A DNA stretch of 64,000 nucleotides from Polytrichum commune (taxonomy: Eukaryota > Streptophyta > Polytrichopsida > Polytrichales > Polytrichaceae). The stretch is taken from contig OX485808.1 of the NCBI GenBank assembly GCA_950295325.1, positions 43,111,180 through 43,175,179 on the forward strand. Reading direction: 5' to 3'. Both the position numbers and the translations under genes were made by a program. Of this stretch, positions 11,801 through 22,864 are shown in pieces. The notes beneath the pieces are model-generated. The model saw only the letters and a list, made by a program, of their open reading frames with translations. It did not search any database and was not told the DNA's origin. Within the stretch, counting starts at the first letter, position 1, and the number at the start of each line of letters is the position of its first letter.

Positions 11801-11953
11801 CACGGTCCATCTTGGGTAGATACAGATTCCATATTCATAGCATGGAAACCACGGAAAAATCATAGTGGATCAGTGTCCATCCCTCAAAAGTACATAACTT
11901 TTACAAAAGACAACCTTGCTCGGATCGCAGAAGAAGCAACCCACGTTAAATGA
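8886..11953 (+). CDS. DUF7869-type transposase-like protein, two exons, intact
   Basis: Exons are 8886-10329 and 10467-11953 (intron 137 bp, ACAG|GTGATT to TTTACAG|GG), giving about 976 residues. The ATG at 8886 follows a pyrimidine-rich acceptor ending at 8880, which suggests a 5'-UTR intron; longer in-frame starts add only a hydrophobic, unlikely leader. The acidic N-terminus is followed by a CCVHRCC cluster and a CSKC pair. The core shows IIHDKMDHAK, then VSVTG|MIAHGHG across the intron, VQLDNCAKDNKSRY, and HTHDDIDASFG. These are the conserved acidic and His motifs of DUF7869 proteins, which look like an RNase H-fold transposase. A C-terminal Trp/Tyr-rich region resembles chromatin-reader folds, but I cannot assign it. 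The frame has no stop, unlike its mobile neighbours. Catalytic activity is inferred, not shown. Confidence 0.7.
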
Positions 11954-12420
11954 GAAGTTGGTAGGATTGTGTTAGCATGATTATAGTGTAATATGTAATT
12001 CGACGAATATATATTACTCATATGTGTGCTCCTCAAACTTGGGGCAAAGTTTGGGTAGAATTTGCGAATGCTATATTGTTTGGGGTTGGATGAATATCCA
12101 TTTACTATATTTCAATACAGTTGTGAAGTTCATTTTTTTATTAAGTTTGGGACTAAATTTTCCATTGAAGAAAAATGCATTTATTGCATGTACTTTGTAT
12201 GTTGCAATGTCTATATTTTATTGACCATGCTAATAATAGAAATCATTTTATATGTTTTTTGGGTGAAACTAGTTTGGAGTGCTCTACCCAAAGTGTTTTT
12301 GTTGATGAAGTTGGTGTTGAGTGCTCTACCATATGTGCTTATGTCCACACCCCATAGATTTGGGATATTAGAACATATAATATATTTGAGATTGTTCGCA
12401 ATATAGTTTCGGAACACGGA

Positions 12421-12479
12421 ATGTTGTTTGATCCATATATTAATTTGAGACTAGAGAAAGTCTCAATTTAACGAATATA
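12421..12479. repeat. Hairpin-containing block, copy 2
   Basis: Matches 5527-5594 over about 60 bases, in the same orientation, including CCATATATTAATTTGAGA and a TCTCAA(A/T)TT arm. Together the two copies bracket the dyad array and the DUF7869-type gene. Between the gene end and this block (11954-12420) I see AT-rich DNA and two copies of GAGTGCTCTACC, no gene. Confidence 0.7.
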
Positions 12480-12590
12480 GTGTTTTAACTACAGTTGTTG
12501 TTCACTGTGTCAAGTAATGCTAATTACTACATCAAGTAACGCTGTCCGTTTTAAGTAACAAGATTTTATTTGCTGAAATACAGATTCAAA

Positions 12591-13472
12591 ATGGACGGAT
12601 CTGCAAGGCGCGCAATGTTGGACCTGGAGCTATGGAACTTGGAGGAAAAGAAGCAGACAGACAAAGATTGGTTAAGTATCGATGCCCCTGTAGTATGTGT
12701 GCAGGGGGAAAGGTACTGTCTAGAGCAACCATACAGAAACATCTCCGTTGATACAAACGAGATCCCGCATTCACGAAATCCATATTGGTAAGTGTTATAT
12801 TTGTGTTCATTCAATTCTATTGTTTTGTAATTGAGGCACTTTAATTTTGATGTAATAACGATTCCATTCGTGTAGGCACAAAGAAGACCTTTTGTTGAAG
12901 AAGCAGCTAAGACGGCTATGGAAGAGTTTTTTAAAGAGATGACAACCCCCACACTTGTCCCTCAAAAGAAAACTTACACTAACGAGGAGCTGAAATTGAT
13001 GAATTGGAGGGTTGACAAATTCGATGGGCAGTGGTGTGGTGGACCCATACCAAAGTTTAGTACTTTCAACTTTCATGATAGAAAGTGGGAAGTTCAAATT
13101 TCTAAGTTTTCATTCATGGGCTGGGGTTTATTTGCAATGGATCCCGCAAAAGCAGGCGATATCCTTTTGCCATTTGTGGGGCCTCAATACACTAGGACAG
13201 AATACCGGAAGATGAAAAGTCTTGTACCCCGCTTCAAAAGCTATGTCCTTAAAGTTGAGGATGACATTTACATCGACGGAAGAGTGGAGAGGGGCAATGT
13301 TGCAGGATTTATTAATAGCTCCATAGGGCGAGAGGAAATCGGCAATGTAGTGTGGGAGTATAGTTTGCTTCCAAAGCCTTGGAACAAGAACGAATGGGGT
13401 TTTGTTATGACCATTGCATCAAGGGATATAGAAGTAGGAGAAGAGTTGTATGCATATTACTCCGTGAATTAA
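12591..13472 (+). CDS. SET-domain protein (putative lysine methyltransferase)
   Basis: The main exon (12876-13472) encodes a compact SET domain. Counted from Met 12918 (184 residues), FMGWGLFA lies at 66-73, GNVAGFINSS at 126-135 (the catalytic RFINHS-type segment) and GEELYAYY at 174-181. SET enzymes transfer methyl groups from S-adenosylmethionine to lysine, usually on histones. No pre-SET or post-SET cysteines are visible. A first exon at 12591-12787 (start ATGGACGG, donor GTAAGT) joins acceptor 12875/12876 out of frame by my reading. So either translation starts at Met 12918, the splice differs, or one base has been lost. It sits between two transposon genes but is open throughout its SET domain. 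It could be cargo of one of them or an independent small gene. Confidence 0.6.
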
Positions 13473-14137
13473 AATTGTGTTATTTTTTCTAAGATATGTC
13501 GCGTACGCACTTCATTGCATATTTGAATATCAACTTGCATTACTTGACCTAGTGAACCCCAACTGAATGCAGTTAAAAACAAGTTAACCATCTGCATTCC
13601 TTATAACTATAAAAGGTTACTTTGAAGTTTCATGCAATGCAATCTTATTGTAGACACATATACCTGATGAAAGTAATAAGGCATGTTGTGTTGGATAGCT
13701 TTACTTGATGCAGTAATTTGCAATACTCGACACAGTGAACTAGTACTGGATGAAGTTGAAAGTGCCAGAAGAGATCATGTGAAAGTAATGGTTCCTCCTG
13801 GATTTGTCGTAAACATACAAGGTTACTGGATCACAAAATGTAATGATTTCTTATTCCTGATGCAAACACATGTTCAACACAAGGAGGTTTCTTGTGCTGG
13901 ATAGTAAGATGTCGCCTTTTGCATTACTTGTCGTAGTGAGTATCAACTTAATGCAGGTGAAAGGACTAGAAGAGAACATGTGCCAAAAATTTAACCCACT
14001 AGATTCAACATGTTGAGACATTGGATTAATAAGAGTAAATGTATTGTTTCTTGTTGTTGATGCACATACAGGAGGTCAACAACGACATCTACACTGCTAA
14101 TCGTGACATATAGAATGCGACACAAGAAGGGAGGTAC
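13473..14137. repeat. Degenerate repeats between the SET gene and the CACTA transposase
   Basis: About three diverged units of roughly 200 bp share TTACTTG(A/T), AGTGAAC and GTAATGC-like words and GATCATGTG/GAACATGTG blocks. Similar AGTAATGC words recur from 12.5 to 17.4 kb. They may be subterminal repeats or introns of the element. No coding region recognised. Confidence 0.5.
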
Positions 14138-15637
14138 ATGACGGTAGAGGCAAACAATGATACGGGACAAGATGTAGATGGAGACATATTACTAGAATCA
14201 AATACGGAAACAGTGGAAGATAGCAGGGAGGGAGTGGAAGTAGTTCGGATGGTGAACGAGTGTTTCAAGAGGTATGATGGATTGCCCGCACGCGCAAACA
14301 CCACATCACACAATGAGGGTATGGAGGAAGAAGACGAAGGTTCACAAGAAGACGAGGACGGGATGGCCAACATGGAAGTACCTTTACTTGAAGATAGCAA
14401 TGAAGAAAATGACTCAAGTATGGAGGATTTATTGAAAGAAGCGAGAACTCCGCTCTTCAAGGATAGCCCCACCAACTGCTTGCAAGCAATCCTAATGCTC
14501 CTCAATGTATGCAACATTTTTGGAGTTCCAAACGCATGTGTGGACGAGTTGCTAAAGTTGCTTAAACATGATCTACTCCCCAAAGAGAACACTTGCCCTC
14601 CTTCACATTACGAGGCCAAGAAATTAGTGAGGAAGTTGGGTTTAAGCTACAACACTATTCATGCGTGCAAGAATGGGCATTGCTTGTTCAGGAATGAACT
14701 GAAGGACGCGAAAAAGTATCCTCAATGCAAAGAATCGCGGTATATTCCCAGTAGTGACCGCATTCCAGTGAAAGTGTTGCGACATTTTCCTCTTATACCT
14801 CGGTTGCTCCGAATGTACCGTTGCAAACGGTTGGCAGAGCTTATGACGTGGCATGTGGAGGGAAAAAACAATGACAACAAAGTAAGATCGGTAGTAGATT
14901 CAAAGGCATGGAAACACGTGGACGCAAGGTGGCCGGACTTTGCGAAGGAGCCAAGAAACCTACGTTTGGCACTAGCCTTGGATGGTATCAATGCATTTTC
15001 CAACTAGTCTTTAAGTCATTCAACATGGCCAGTGATTTTGTTAAACTACAATTTACCACCATGGCTAGTTACGAAACGGTTTTTTGTGATGTTAACCCTA
15101 ATCATTCCCGGAAAAGAAAGTGTGAAAGAGGAGAATATCCATGTGTATTTAGCACCGCTTATAGAGGAGTTTCAAAGGTTGTGGAAAGGCGTGATGGCAA
15201 TAGATGGATCCGTTTTGGAGAAGGCGAGTTCAAGTGAGGGGAGTATTTATTCCACAAACCCAAATTTCAACTTTCGTGCGATTCTTATGTGGAGCATACA
15301 TGACTTTCCGGCGTATGGGTTGCTTGCCGGACAAGTAACAAAGGGGTATAGGGGTTGTCCCCCATGTGGGCCACATGTGTCAACGAGGAGGTCCAAGTCG
15401 TTGGGGAAGAACGTTTACCTCGGTCATTGTCGTTACTTGGTAATGCACCATCTGTATAGACGCCTAAAAAATAGCTTTGATGGAGAAGAGGACCACCGAG
15501 GTTCCCCGCGGGTAATGTTTGCACATGATTAATTGCGGTTTGCAAAATAAAGAGAAGACTGGTTGGCAAGCTCGACTGAAAACAAAGAAGGAGACAAACT
15601 GGATCCAATCCACGAGCATGGAGTGAAGAGAAATAAT

Positions 15638-17395
15638 GCACTCTTTGCATTACCATATTGGAAGGTATACACAGCGACTATTGTAATACTTTGTGAAGTA
15701 ATGCATGTCTATTAAACGTAAACACATTTTACTGTGTGAGGTAATGCATAATGACTAGAGAAAGTAAGTGTTCACTTATAAATGCATTTTTCCTAATACT
15801 CTAATACTTATAGAAGTAATGGTATAGTCATATCGGACAACCATTGTTTCAACACTTTGCAACAGTTTAATATATGGGAGTAACTTAGGTCTTGCAATAG
15901 TTTAATATATGCAGCAACTTAGGTCTTGCACTCTTTGCATTACCATATTGGCAGGTACACACTAGCGACAATTGTTTTACTTTGTGAAGTAATGCATGTT
16001 TATTAGAAGTAAACACACTTTACTGTGTGACGTAACGCATAATGACTGGAGAAAGTAAATGTTCACTTATAAATGCATATTCCCTAATACTCCAATACTT
16101 ATAGAAGTAATTGTCGCAACCCTTGCTAGGTCCCTTAATAATCTTGCCAATTTTCGTTTCTAGCAAAGGTTACGAGCGCTAACCCTTCGCATTCCGCCAT
16201 GCTAATGGATAGCTCCTCTTACCCCGGACCAATAGTTCATAGGAGGGAACCAACCCTCCTACTTTGCTTTCGGGACTCATCCCTTAATCAGTAACCCATT
16301 TCCCCAATGTGGACTTCCATCCATGGAAGTCCAATCCTATGTTGATCATCGCGTTGCCGGAGCAACACTACAACAACCCGAAGCATACTAGGCAACTATG
16401 GCCTCACAATAGGCCAAAGCCCATGGAGGCCTTGCCGTTCGGCCTCGGGTGGGTGAGGCCACACCACCTCACCCATATAAGCCTCTAGGACTTCACGCGG
16501 GGCCCCTACCCCACCGTCAACCAACCTCTTGTCTCCCTACCAAGAGTTGGGGCCAAGTGGACATTTTCCTTTAGCTGCTGGGCCTAGAACCCCCCAGCAG
16601 CTTCAGACCATCATAACTTCCTTGTATGATGTCTGATCATAACAACCAACCACTCCATCCTCATCTACGCTTCACGTAGATGCCGATGGACTCCTCACTT
16701 GCTCCATTCGAGCAAGTCTTGAGGAAGTTATGCCTGTTTGAACCTTGGCAGTCCCGGGAATCCCTCCCAGGCACTGCTGTACCAGGGCGCTGTCCCGGGA
16801 CAGCGCCCCACTCAAATGGCCATAACTCCTAGCTCACACCTCCGATTGAGGTGATCTTGAGCATTCTAGAATCACCACGCCATGAGCTACGCATAGCTCA
16901 TGGCCTTACCCTCATGCCTCCTAGTCTCCGTGGGTGGGAGGCGTTCCCAACGCCCGGGGCCCTCACCCACACTAGGATCACTTGGGCCCTCTCACCAATG
17001 GCGCCACAAGTCCCGGGTGTCACTCCGGGGTCCCCCTTGTGCCCACGGTGTTTCGGGCACTCCTCATGGAGAGGTGTGCGACAGTAATGGTATAGTAATA
17101 TCGGACAATCATTGTTTCAACGCTTTGCAACAGTTTAATATATGGCAGTAACTTAGGTCTTGCAACAGTTTAATATATGCAGTAACTTAGGTCTTGCACT
17201 CTTTGCATTACCATATTGGAAGGTACACACTAGCGACTATTGTTTTACTGTGTGAGGTAATGCATAATGACTGGAGAAAGTAAGTGTTCACTTATAAATG
17301 CATTTTTCCTAATACTCCAATACTTATAGAAATAATGGTATAGTTATATCGGACAACCATTGTTTCAACACTTTGCAACAGTTTAATATATGGCA
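15638..17395 (+). repeat. Triplicated exon-end/intron segment, about 290-bp period
   Basis: The segment beginning CTCTTTGCATTACCATATTGG starts at 15641, 15931 and 17199. After removing the 977-bp insertion (solo LTR plus one target duplication) the period is about 290 bp each time. Each copy carries the end of the ALFALPYWK exon, a GTAYAC donor-like sequence, and the words GTAATGCATAATGACT and TTTAATATATG. Confidence 0.9.
16112..17083. mobile_element. Solo LTR, 972 bp, flanked by GTAAT duplications
   Basis: The insertion starts TGTCGCA and ends TGCGACA (TG...CA with a 7-bp terminal inverted repeat). GTAAT is duplicated at 16107-16111 and 17084-17088. The neighbouring paralogous copy at about 15805-15830 preserves the empty site (AGAAGTAATGGTATAG). 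The sequence is GC-rich relative to its surroundings. No internal retrotransposon genes are present, so it is best read as the product of LTR-LTR recombination. Confidence 0.85.
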
Positions 17396-18619
17396 TTTGA
17401 CAGACAATGTACTTAACCAAATTTTGTGTGCACCAACAGGGCCTTCTTATACGCAATACGTTGGATGTAATGCACTGCGAGAAGAACATCACAGAAAGTC
17501 TTATGAAAACCATATTTGGGGAGAATGATACACTCAAGGTTCGCATGGATTTACAAGAAGCCAACATACGGCCGCATTTGTGGCCCATACCGGGGAGAAA
17601 ACCATGAAGCCTCACTTTGCCACAAGCCCCATATGTGCTCACAAAGAACGAGAAGGAGGTATTTGTGGATGTTGTGCGGCAATTGAAAACTCCAACCCAC
17701 TACGTGGGCCAATTGCGGAAAAGAATTAACGTGGATGTGACATTGAAAGGATTGAAATCCCACGATTACCATGTTCTTATGCAACAAATTTTTCCCCTTT
17801 GTGCACGCACAATCATGAGAAAAAATGTGCGTATATGCATAATAAGATTAAACGCATATTCAAACGGATATGCGCTAAAACCATCAATCCGTTGGAAATG
17901 AGTTCCTTGAGAGAGGACACGGCCATCACCTTGTGCATGCTTGAAAAAGAGTTTCTACCGGCATTTTTTGATGTCATGACGCACCTTGTGGTGCACTTGA
18001 TTGAGGAATTAGATATTTGTGGGCCTATACATGTCCGTTGGATGTATCCTATGGAAAGGTATTTAAAGACATTGAAGGGCTATGTTCGAAATCGCAATAG
18101 GCCCGAAGCTAGTATGGCCGAAGGATATGCCATAGATGAGGCGTTTGGTTTTTGCACGGAGTACATGACGTCATATTCCATTACAAGTCGCAGGATATGG
18201 GACGACAAAGAGGATCCTACAATAAACGACGAAATATTGGAAAGTGTTGGGCGACCAAGGATACTAACCCCCAAGATACGCGAGTGGATCCATGAATTTG
18301 TGGTGAATAATGTGGTCCCCTTGGAGTCGTGGAGAGAATAAGTTACTTTATGACTTATGTTCCTGGCCGTGACATTATATTCCAGGCACAATGATATGTT
18401 AATGGCATGCACATTATAATTTCATTAGTCTTACTAGGCAATAACTATACGTAGTAAGCATCTGTAACTGTCAAGAGTGAATAAATATGGAAATGACATA
18501 TATTTATTACTTGACATAGTGATATCTACGTTACTATGTAAAGTAATATTAACAAAACATGAGTGGAATTTGAAAGACAACACAATATTGTATTTTTCTG
18601 CAAGCGCCAAACCGCAAGC

Positions 18620-19492
18620 ATGACACAGCGTAAATTGGATCGTGAGGAATATCGAAGGAAGAAACGAAATGGCATGATTGTCTATCCCGAAAATCTCCAA
18701 GATGAGTCCTTTCACAATTGGTTCAAGTTAGAGGTTTCACGTGCCAAAGCGGCGGGAGAGGAGATTGATGAAGATGTATTGATCTTGTCTCTTCCACCCT
18801 CTAGCCAAGCAACATCTTACCGCTCCATGTATGCTTTTGGAAACCATATCCGTGTGCGAAGTGCAGAGGGGACATTGACAACATGCGACTCTGGCGTGGC
18901 CGCCACCTTCTCACAGAATTGTCGATCAAGTGCACGTGCCAAGAACATGAAGGCGGCGAACTTGGAGTATGTGGGATGGGTGGAGGAAATATTGGCCGTA
19001 GATTGTGGTCGATATGAATTGGTTGTGTTGTATTGTAATTGGGTGATGGCAAATATGGTTGGGTACAATGCCACCATGAAACGAGATGACTATGTGTTTA
19101 GCCTAGTGAATTTTGATAGGTTGGTACCATTATCTGCCGAATCTTTCGCATTTCCACTCCATGTTGAACAAGTTTTCTTTGCAGATGAATTGAACAATCA
19201 TGGGTGGAAGGTGGTTCTACGGAAAGAGCCAAGGGGAGCAAGAGTTGTTTCCAACAAAGACTATATGCCGGACATAGGTTGCCTATCTCTAGGCAACGTT
19301 GAAGAGCATTGTAGTTTGGTGCCCGCATCTTTAGAGAATGATGCAACACCAACTGACCCAATATTGGATGAGGTTGTGGTTTTAAGCAGCAACGAAGTGG
19401 TCGTAGCTTTGAACGCAATTGAGCACGCATCTCCTTTTGAAGATGAGGATGACTTTAGAATTGAAGAAGATGGAAATGTTCAAATAGATTAA
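18620..19492 (+). CDS. CACTA DUF4216 region
   Basis: About 290 residues open from ATG 18620 (MTQRKLDREEY). The part from ESFHNWFKLEV through TTCDSGVAATF, YVGWVEEILAVDCGRY, VLYCNWVMANMVGYN and PFPLHVEQVFFAD-like text to WKVVLRKEPRG matches the layout of DUF4216, found at the C-terminus of CACTA transposases. The tail is acidic. It is probably a downstream exon of the TNP2 gene rather than a separate protein. A TGA-free frame extends upstream to about 18563, and the 18342-18619 gap may be intron. Its function in transposition is unknown. Confidence 0.7.
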   Translation: MTQRKLDREEYRRKKRNGMIVYPENLQDESFHNWFKLEVSRAKAAGEEIDEDVLILSLPPSSQATSYRSMYAFGNHIRVRSAEGTLTTCDSGVAATFSQNCRSSARAKNMKAANLEYVGWVEEILAVDCGRYELVVLYCNWVMANMVGYNATMKRDDYVFSLVNFDRLVPLSAESFAFPLHVEQVFFADELNNHGWKVVLRKEPRGARVVSNKDYMPDIGCLSLGNVEEHCSLVPASLENDATPTDPILDEVVVLSSNEVVVALNAIEHASPFEDEDDFRIEEDGNVQID

Positions 19493-19858
19493 ATTAGATT
19501 ATGTTAGTTGTGTAGAAATGCCTCACTATATATAAATGTGTATATTCCATTATGAATTGTAAAACGAGACGCCCCTTTTTGGTGAGTACTCAGTCTAAAC
19601 CCTTGAAACACATGACAATCTGACATGAAAATCTTTCCAAATCGACCACTTCACTACCCACAGTAATGCACGTTCCATTGGGTGTTTCCAAACACGTTCA
19701 CACGTGCGTTCTCAACTGAATTGTTGTCCTACTTCACTACCATGACTCCTCAAAGTAAATTCGGACATTGAATGAACAACATTGAATTTCGTGCATTCTC
19801 CCAATCACTCTTCATAGTAGTAAAAGACATGTAGTGAAGTGGGTGTTGGAATAAAAGA

Positions 19859-19875
19859 CGTGTTTTGTAGTAGTG
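19859..19875 (+). repeat. CACTA 3' terminal sequence
   Basis: Ends ...TTTTGTAGTAGTG; the next three bases CAA would be the target duplication. Weak subterminal copies (CATAGTAGTAAAAGACATGTAGTGAAG) lie just upstream at 19814-19842. Confidence 0.7.
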
Positions 19876-21627
19876 CAATGTAGCAGCCAAAGCCTCAAGG
19901 CTAAGAGTTATGGATGTGCGTACATAACTCTACATGTCAATCTCCCCCTCCCTTATCTTGGGTCCATCTCTATAGTTCTTCCTCCATAAGATGACTCTAC
20001 CAATTTCACCATTGTCAAGGGGTGTAGATAGTCGGCCATGACATTGTGAGGCACATTGAACGTGTGGAGGAATTGTAGAAGAGCTCGACACCTACCATAG
20101 AAGTTGACGAGGAGATGGAAGAAACACAAGAGGGGCCAGACAATCAACTTACATATGTGTGGGAACCAATAAGAGGAAGAGGATCATGATGGACAAGTGT
20201 ACATCAACACCCAAGCATCTTAGGCGCCCTCTATGGGGATCCAAATGGATACAGAGATATTGGTTGAGTATATGGATGTGCATCCCCGAGTTGCCGTGGA
20301 CATCGACAAAGGGGGCATTGGTAGCGCATTGCCTCCACATGCTAAGGTAACCAACCTTGCTTGAGGCATGCATGTATGCCTACCTAGTACCTCCCTTCTT
20401 CCCTACATGCAAACGCGTGTCCATATATTTTCATGGGTCATGTATTATTATATCAAGTTCATGTGCGGCCTTCGCAAACAATAAACCCACAACCAAGGTG
20501 CACACTTCCTCGTCCTTCTATTTTCTAGAACACTAGTTCTTGGAATTGCGTCCAAAATATAAAAATTTCCTAACTTTCATTGTGCTTTCATTTTCTCAAA
20601 ACTTGTTGGCCTTGATCCAAGGTTATAGACTCACATCCCAAACAAGCAACTATTGGTAATATGTTCTTTACTCGCAAGTGACGATGTTAAAGATTTGCAT
20701 TCTAAATGTCGTAATGTGTGGTGTTGTGTGAATCTTATAGGTATATCCTCCAAGAATAGGTGGCCCAACAAAATTTGAGCATTTTCTTGTTCTTTGCCAA
20801 AGTGTTAGAAAATCCTATGCATATGTTACACCAAGTTGTGGATCCTCCCATAGTGTGGACTCCAATGAAAATATTTGAACGCCCTCGAATCAATGGGTCT
20901 AGTCCGCACCAAAAGTTATAGCCATAAAAAAAAGATTTTTAGGGTTGTCGAGGCACAACGAGCAAAAGAAAAAGGGGCGGCCTCAAAGGCTTCTAAAACT
21001 AATAAGTGAATTATTAAGCTCCCTAGTACTTATATAGATAATGTGGATTCAAATGCAAATTTGGGATCCAAATCATTCGTTAAAGACTCTCTCTCTCTCT
21101 CTCTAAGCGAGAGAGAGAGAATACATCTATGTTCCATTTTGGCTCTCCATATATTGTTTTTTTTTGCATTGTACATATACATTTGGATGCATGAAGACAG
21201 TGTCTAGGCTTAGGTTCTATGAATTATCTCATTCATTTGGATTTATGTGTTTTAATCTTTCTTTTATTCTCATTGTATTGATATGTGCTTTCATCTCCAC
21301 CAATGGAATGAACACGCCCCTAAGGACATAGAAGCATTGTTTGAATTCGCAGATGGTTTTTGACGGATAATGCTTCATTCGCGCACACACACATAAAAAT
21401 ATAAATAAATAATTGAAAAAAAAAACATGCGCTACATCATATGGTTTTCGTTGACAAAGGATTGATGGGCAATTAATGAGTTGCCTTTATCCTCCCCTAT
21501 TGTTACAACACTAATGGTACGCAATGTTTCTAAAATATTCAATTGTTGTTTTGATCGTTTAATGTGTTTTTTTTGTTGCTTTATACTAAAAGAATTGTAT
21601 CACTTGCAAACACAACGTTTTCAAATC
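19876..21627. other. Intergenic, no gene seen
   Basis: AT-rich sequence with a CT/GA dinucleotide tract at 21090-21120 (CTCTCTCT ... GAGAGAGAGA, able to pair with itself). I recognise no coding region; short open frames here have no family resemblance or splice context. Confidence 0.6.
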
Positions 21628-22864
21628 ATGTTGTTCTTCCATGATGAGCCATGTCCTGAATTCATTTCCAACAAAGCGGGTGGTCTTTTTGCAGCCAAGG
21701 TGGAGTTACTAGCTATCTCCTTCAATCACACTACAACAAAGACGCAACTAATGCAAGGTAATGTCACATGGAGAGGTCCATGTGAGAAAGACCCCAACTC
21801 TCTTCAATTCCTAATCAAAGCATTGAATAAGCCGAGAGATGTTGTCCTTCATGCTCACAGTACAAATAAGAGTAATTTTTGGGCCTAATATTTATTGTAT
21901 TGAGTTTGAATTCCAAAATCAATCCCAATTGTTCATGCCATCAATGTCCATGTGTGTTGCAGGCACATCATTCCATATTTGGCAACATAGTGGTCCACAC
22001 CTTGTTGCATTTGAAGAAAGACATTGTCATTTTCAATACTATATTGGCCCCTTTGCGTGATCCAACACCATCTCTTGTATTTGATAACTCGCAATCCTCA
22101 AACATAACCACAAAAAGATGATGAAGAGCATGTCTAAAAAGTTCAAAGGGAATCCTGATTGAGTGTGTAAGTTTGTTGGTTTATAAGGTTCAAAATTTTT
22201 GATTAATGTTGTGAATCATTTTGTCCTTCCTACTTATGTCTAATTTTCTTGGATGTTTTGTGCAGGATGATGAAGGAAGCAACCCTCCTTACAAGTTTGT
22301 TCTCCATGTTTATGCCGAGTATGAGGCGGCACGAGATGGCGATTGTCATTACACCTTCAAGGCAAATTTGATTTGCACGTTATGATTTTATCATACTGGC
22401 AAATTGACAAACATGACATATGATATCTAGGCATCTACATTTTTTGGTCTAATTAATATGAGTTACCGTTCGGAGTTACCCATTGCTATAACATTTTACT
22501 GAGAGTATCATGTTTTAGCCAAATAACATAAGTACTTAGTATGCACACTGAAGAAATGATTCTGATTAGATTATTCTCACGTCCTTCCTAGAAATATTGT
22601 ATCTCCCACGCATCGCAAATCATCTGATCTGCAGGATTGTCCTGGCGACTGCTTTTTCTTAAATATATTATGCAGTCTTTGCTATCACATCGTGAAGTCT
22701 TCCAGTGGCAAGAATGGCATCTCGGGCCGCAGGTTATCCCAGAGGATGCCATGCCTGGAACTGAAAGATTCATGTGGGAGGATCTTCCATGTGAAGTGTA
22801 CATAGACATACAGAAGAATTTGAAGAAATCATTGGCAAAGAAAAGCCCGAGATTCTTCCAATGA
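21628..22864 (+). pseudogene. Degenerate methyltransferase-like gene fragment, related in pattern to the gene at 1-3.2 kb
   Basis: The first block (21628-21865) reads HDEPCPEFISNKAGGLFAAK ... NSLQFLIKALNKPRDVVLHAH. It is followed by a plausible intron (A|GTAATT to TGTTGCAG|GC). The next block is TSFHIWQHSGPHLVAFEER then HCHFQ. This resembles the end of a DNA methyltransferase: a 'GD-V-L-D' motif I strand, then 'SG--L-AFEE'. A frameshift after HCHFQ moves to the frame reading ILAPLRDPTPSLVFDN, which then meets two TGA codons. Possible later exons are DDEGSNPPYKFVLHVYAEYE (about 22266) and a last block with REVFQWQEWHLGPQVIPED (to 22864). The glycines of a working motif I are missing. Assignment is by pattern only. 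Confidence 0.4.

Larger units (their letters stand above)
14138..18341 (+). pseudogene. CACTA TNP2 transposase (Transposase_21 + DUF4218), broken
   Basis: The transposase would bind and cut the ends of CACTA elements in the nucleus. Recognisable blocks are LRLALALDGINAF, HSTWPVILLNYNLPPW, LIIPGKE, HDFPAYGLLAGQ with CPPCGPH, ALFALPYWK, NTLDVMHCEKNI, GLKSHDYHVLMQQ, and the DUF4218 part REDTAITLCMLEKEF ... RWMYPMERYLKTLKGYVRN ... EGYAIDEAFGFCTEY. Defects: in-frame TAG 15005-15007, TAA 15530-15532, TAA 15548-15550, TGA 17605-17607, and a frameshift near 17850. A large intron runs from the end of ALFALPYWK (about 15661) to CACCAACAG (about 17440). It contains a triplicated segment and a solo LTR. 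The N-terminal acidic region (14138-14450) is low in similarity. Clearly non-functional as read. Confidence 0.85.
14138..19875 (+). mobile_element. Decayed CACTA (En/Spm) DNA transposon
   Basis: TNP2, DUF4218 and DUF4216 coding regions lie in the usual order. The 3' end (19859-19875) reads GTGTTTTGTAGTAGTG, the reverse complement of a CACTACTACAAAACAC terminus typical of the superfamily. I could not find a matching 5' terminus by eye, so the left boundary given is only the start of coding homology. The true 5' end could lie further left and include the SET gene, or be deleted. Confidence 0.75.

Noticed and set aside
16366-16380. CACTACAAC sequence as the missing 5' end of the CACTA element
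   Set aside because: It lies inside the solo LTR, within the transposase intron, so it cannot be the element terminus.
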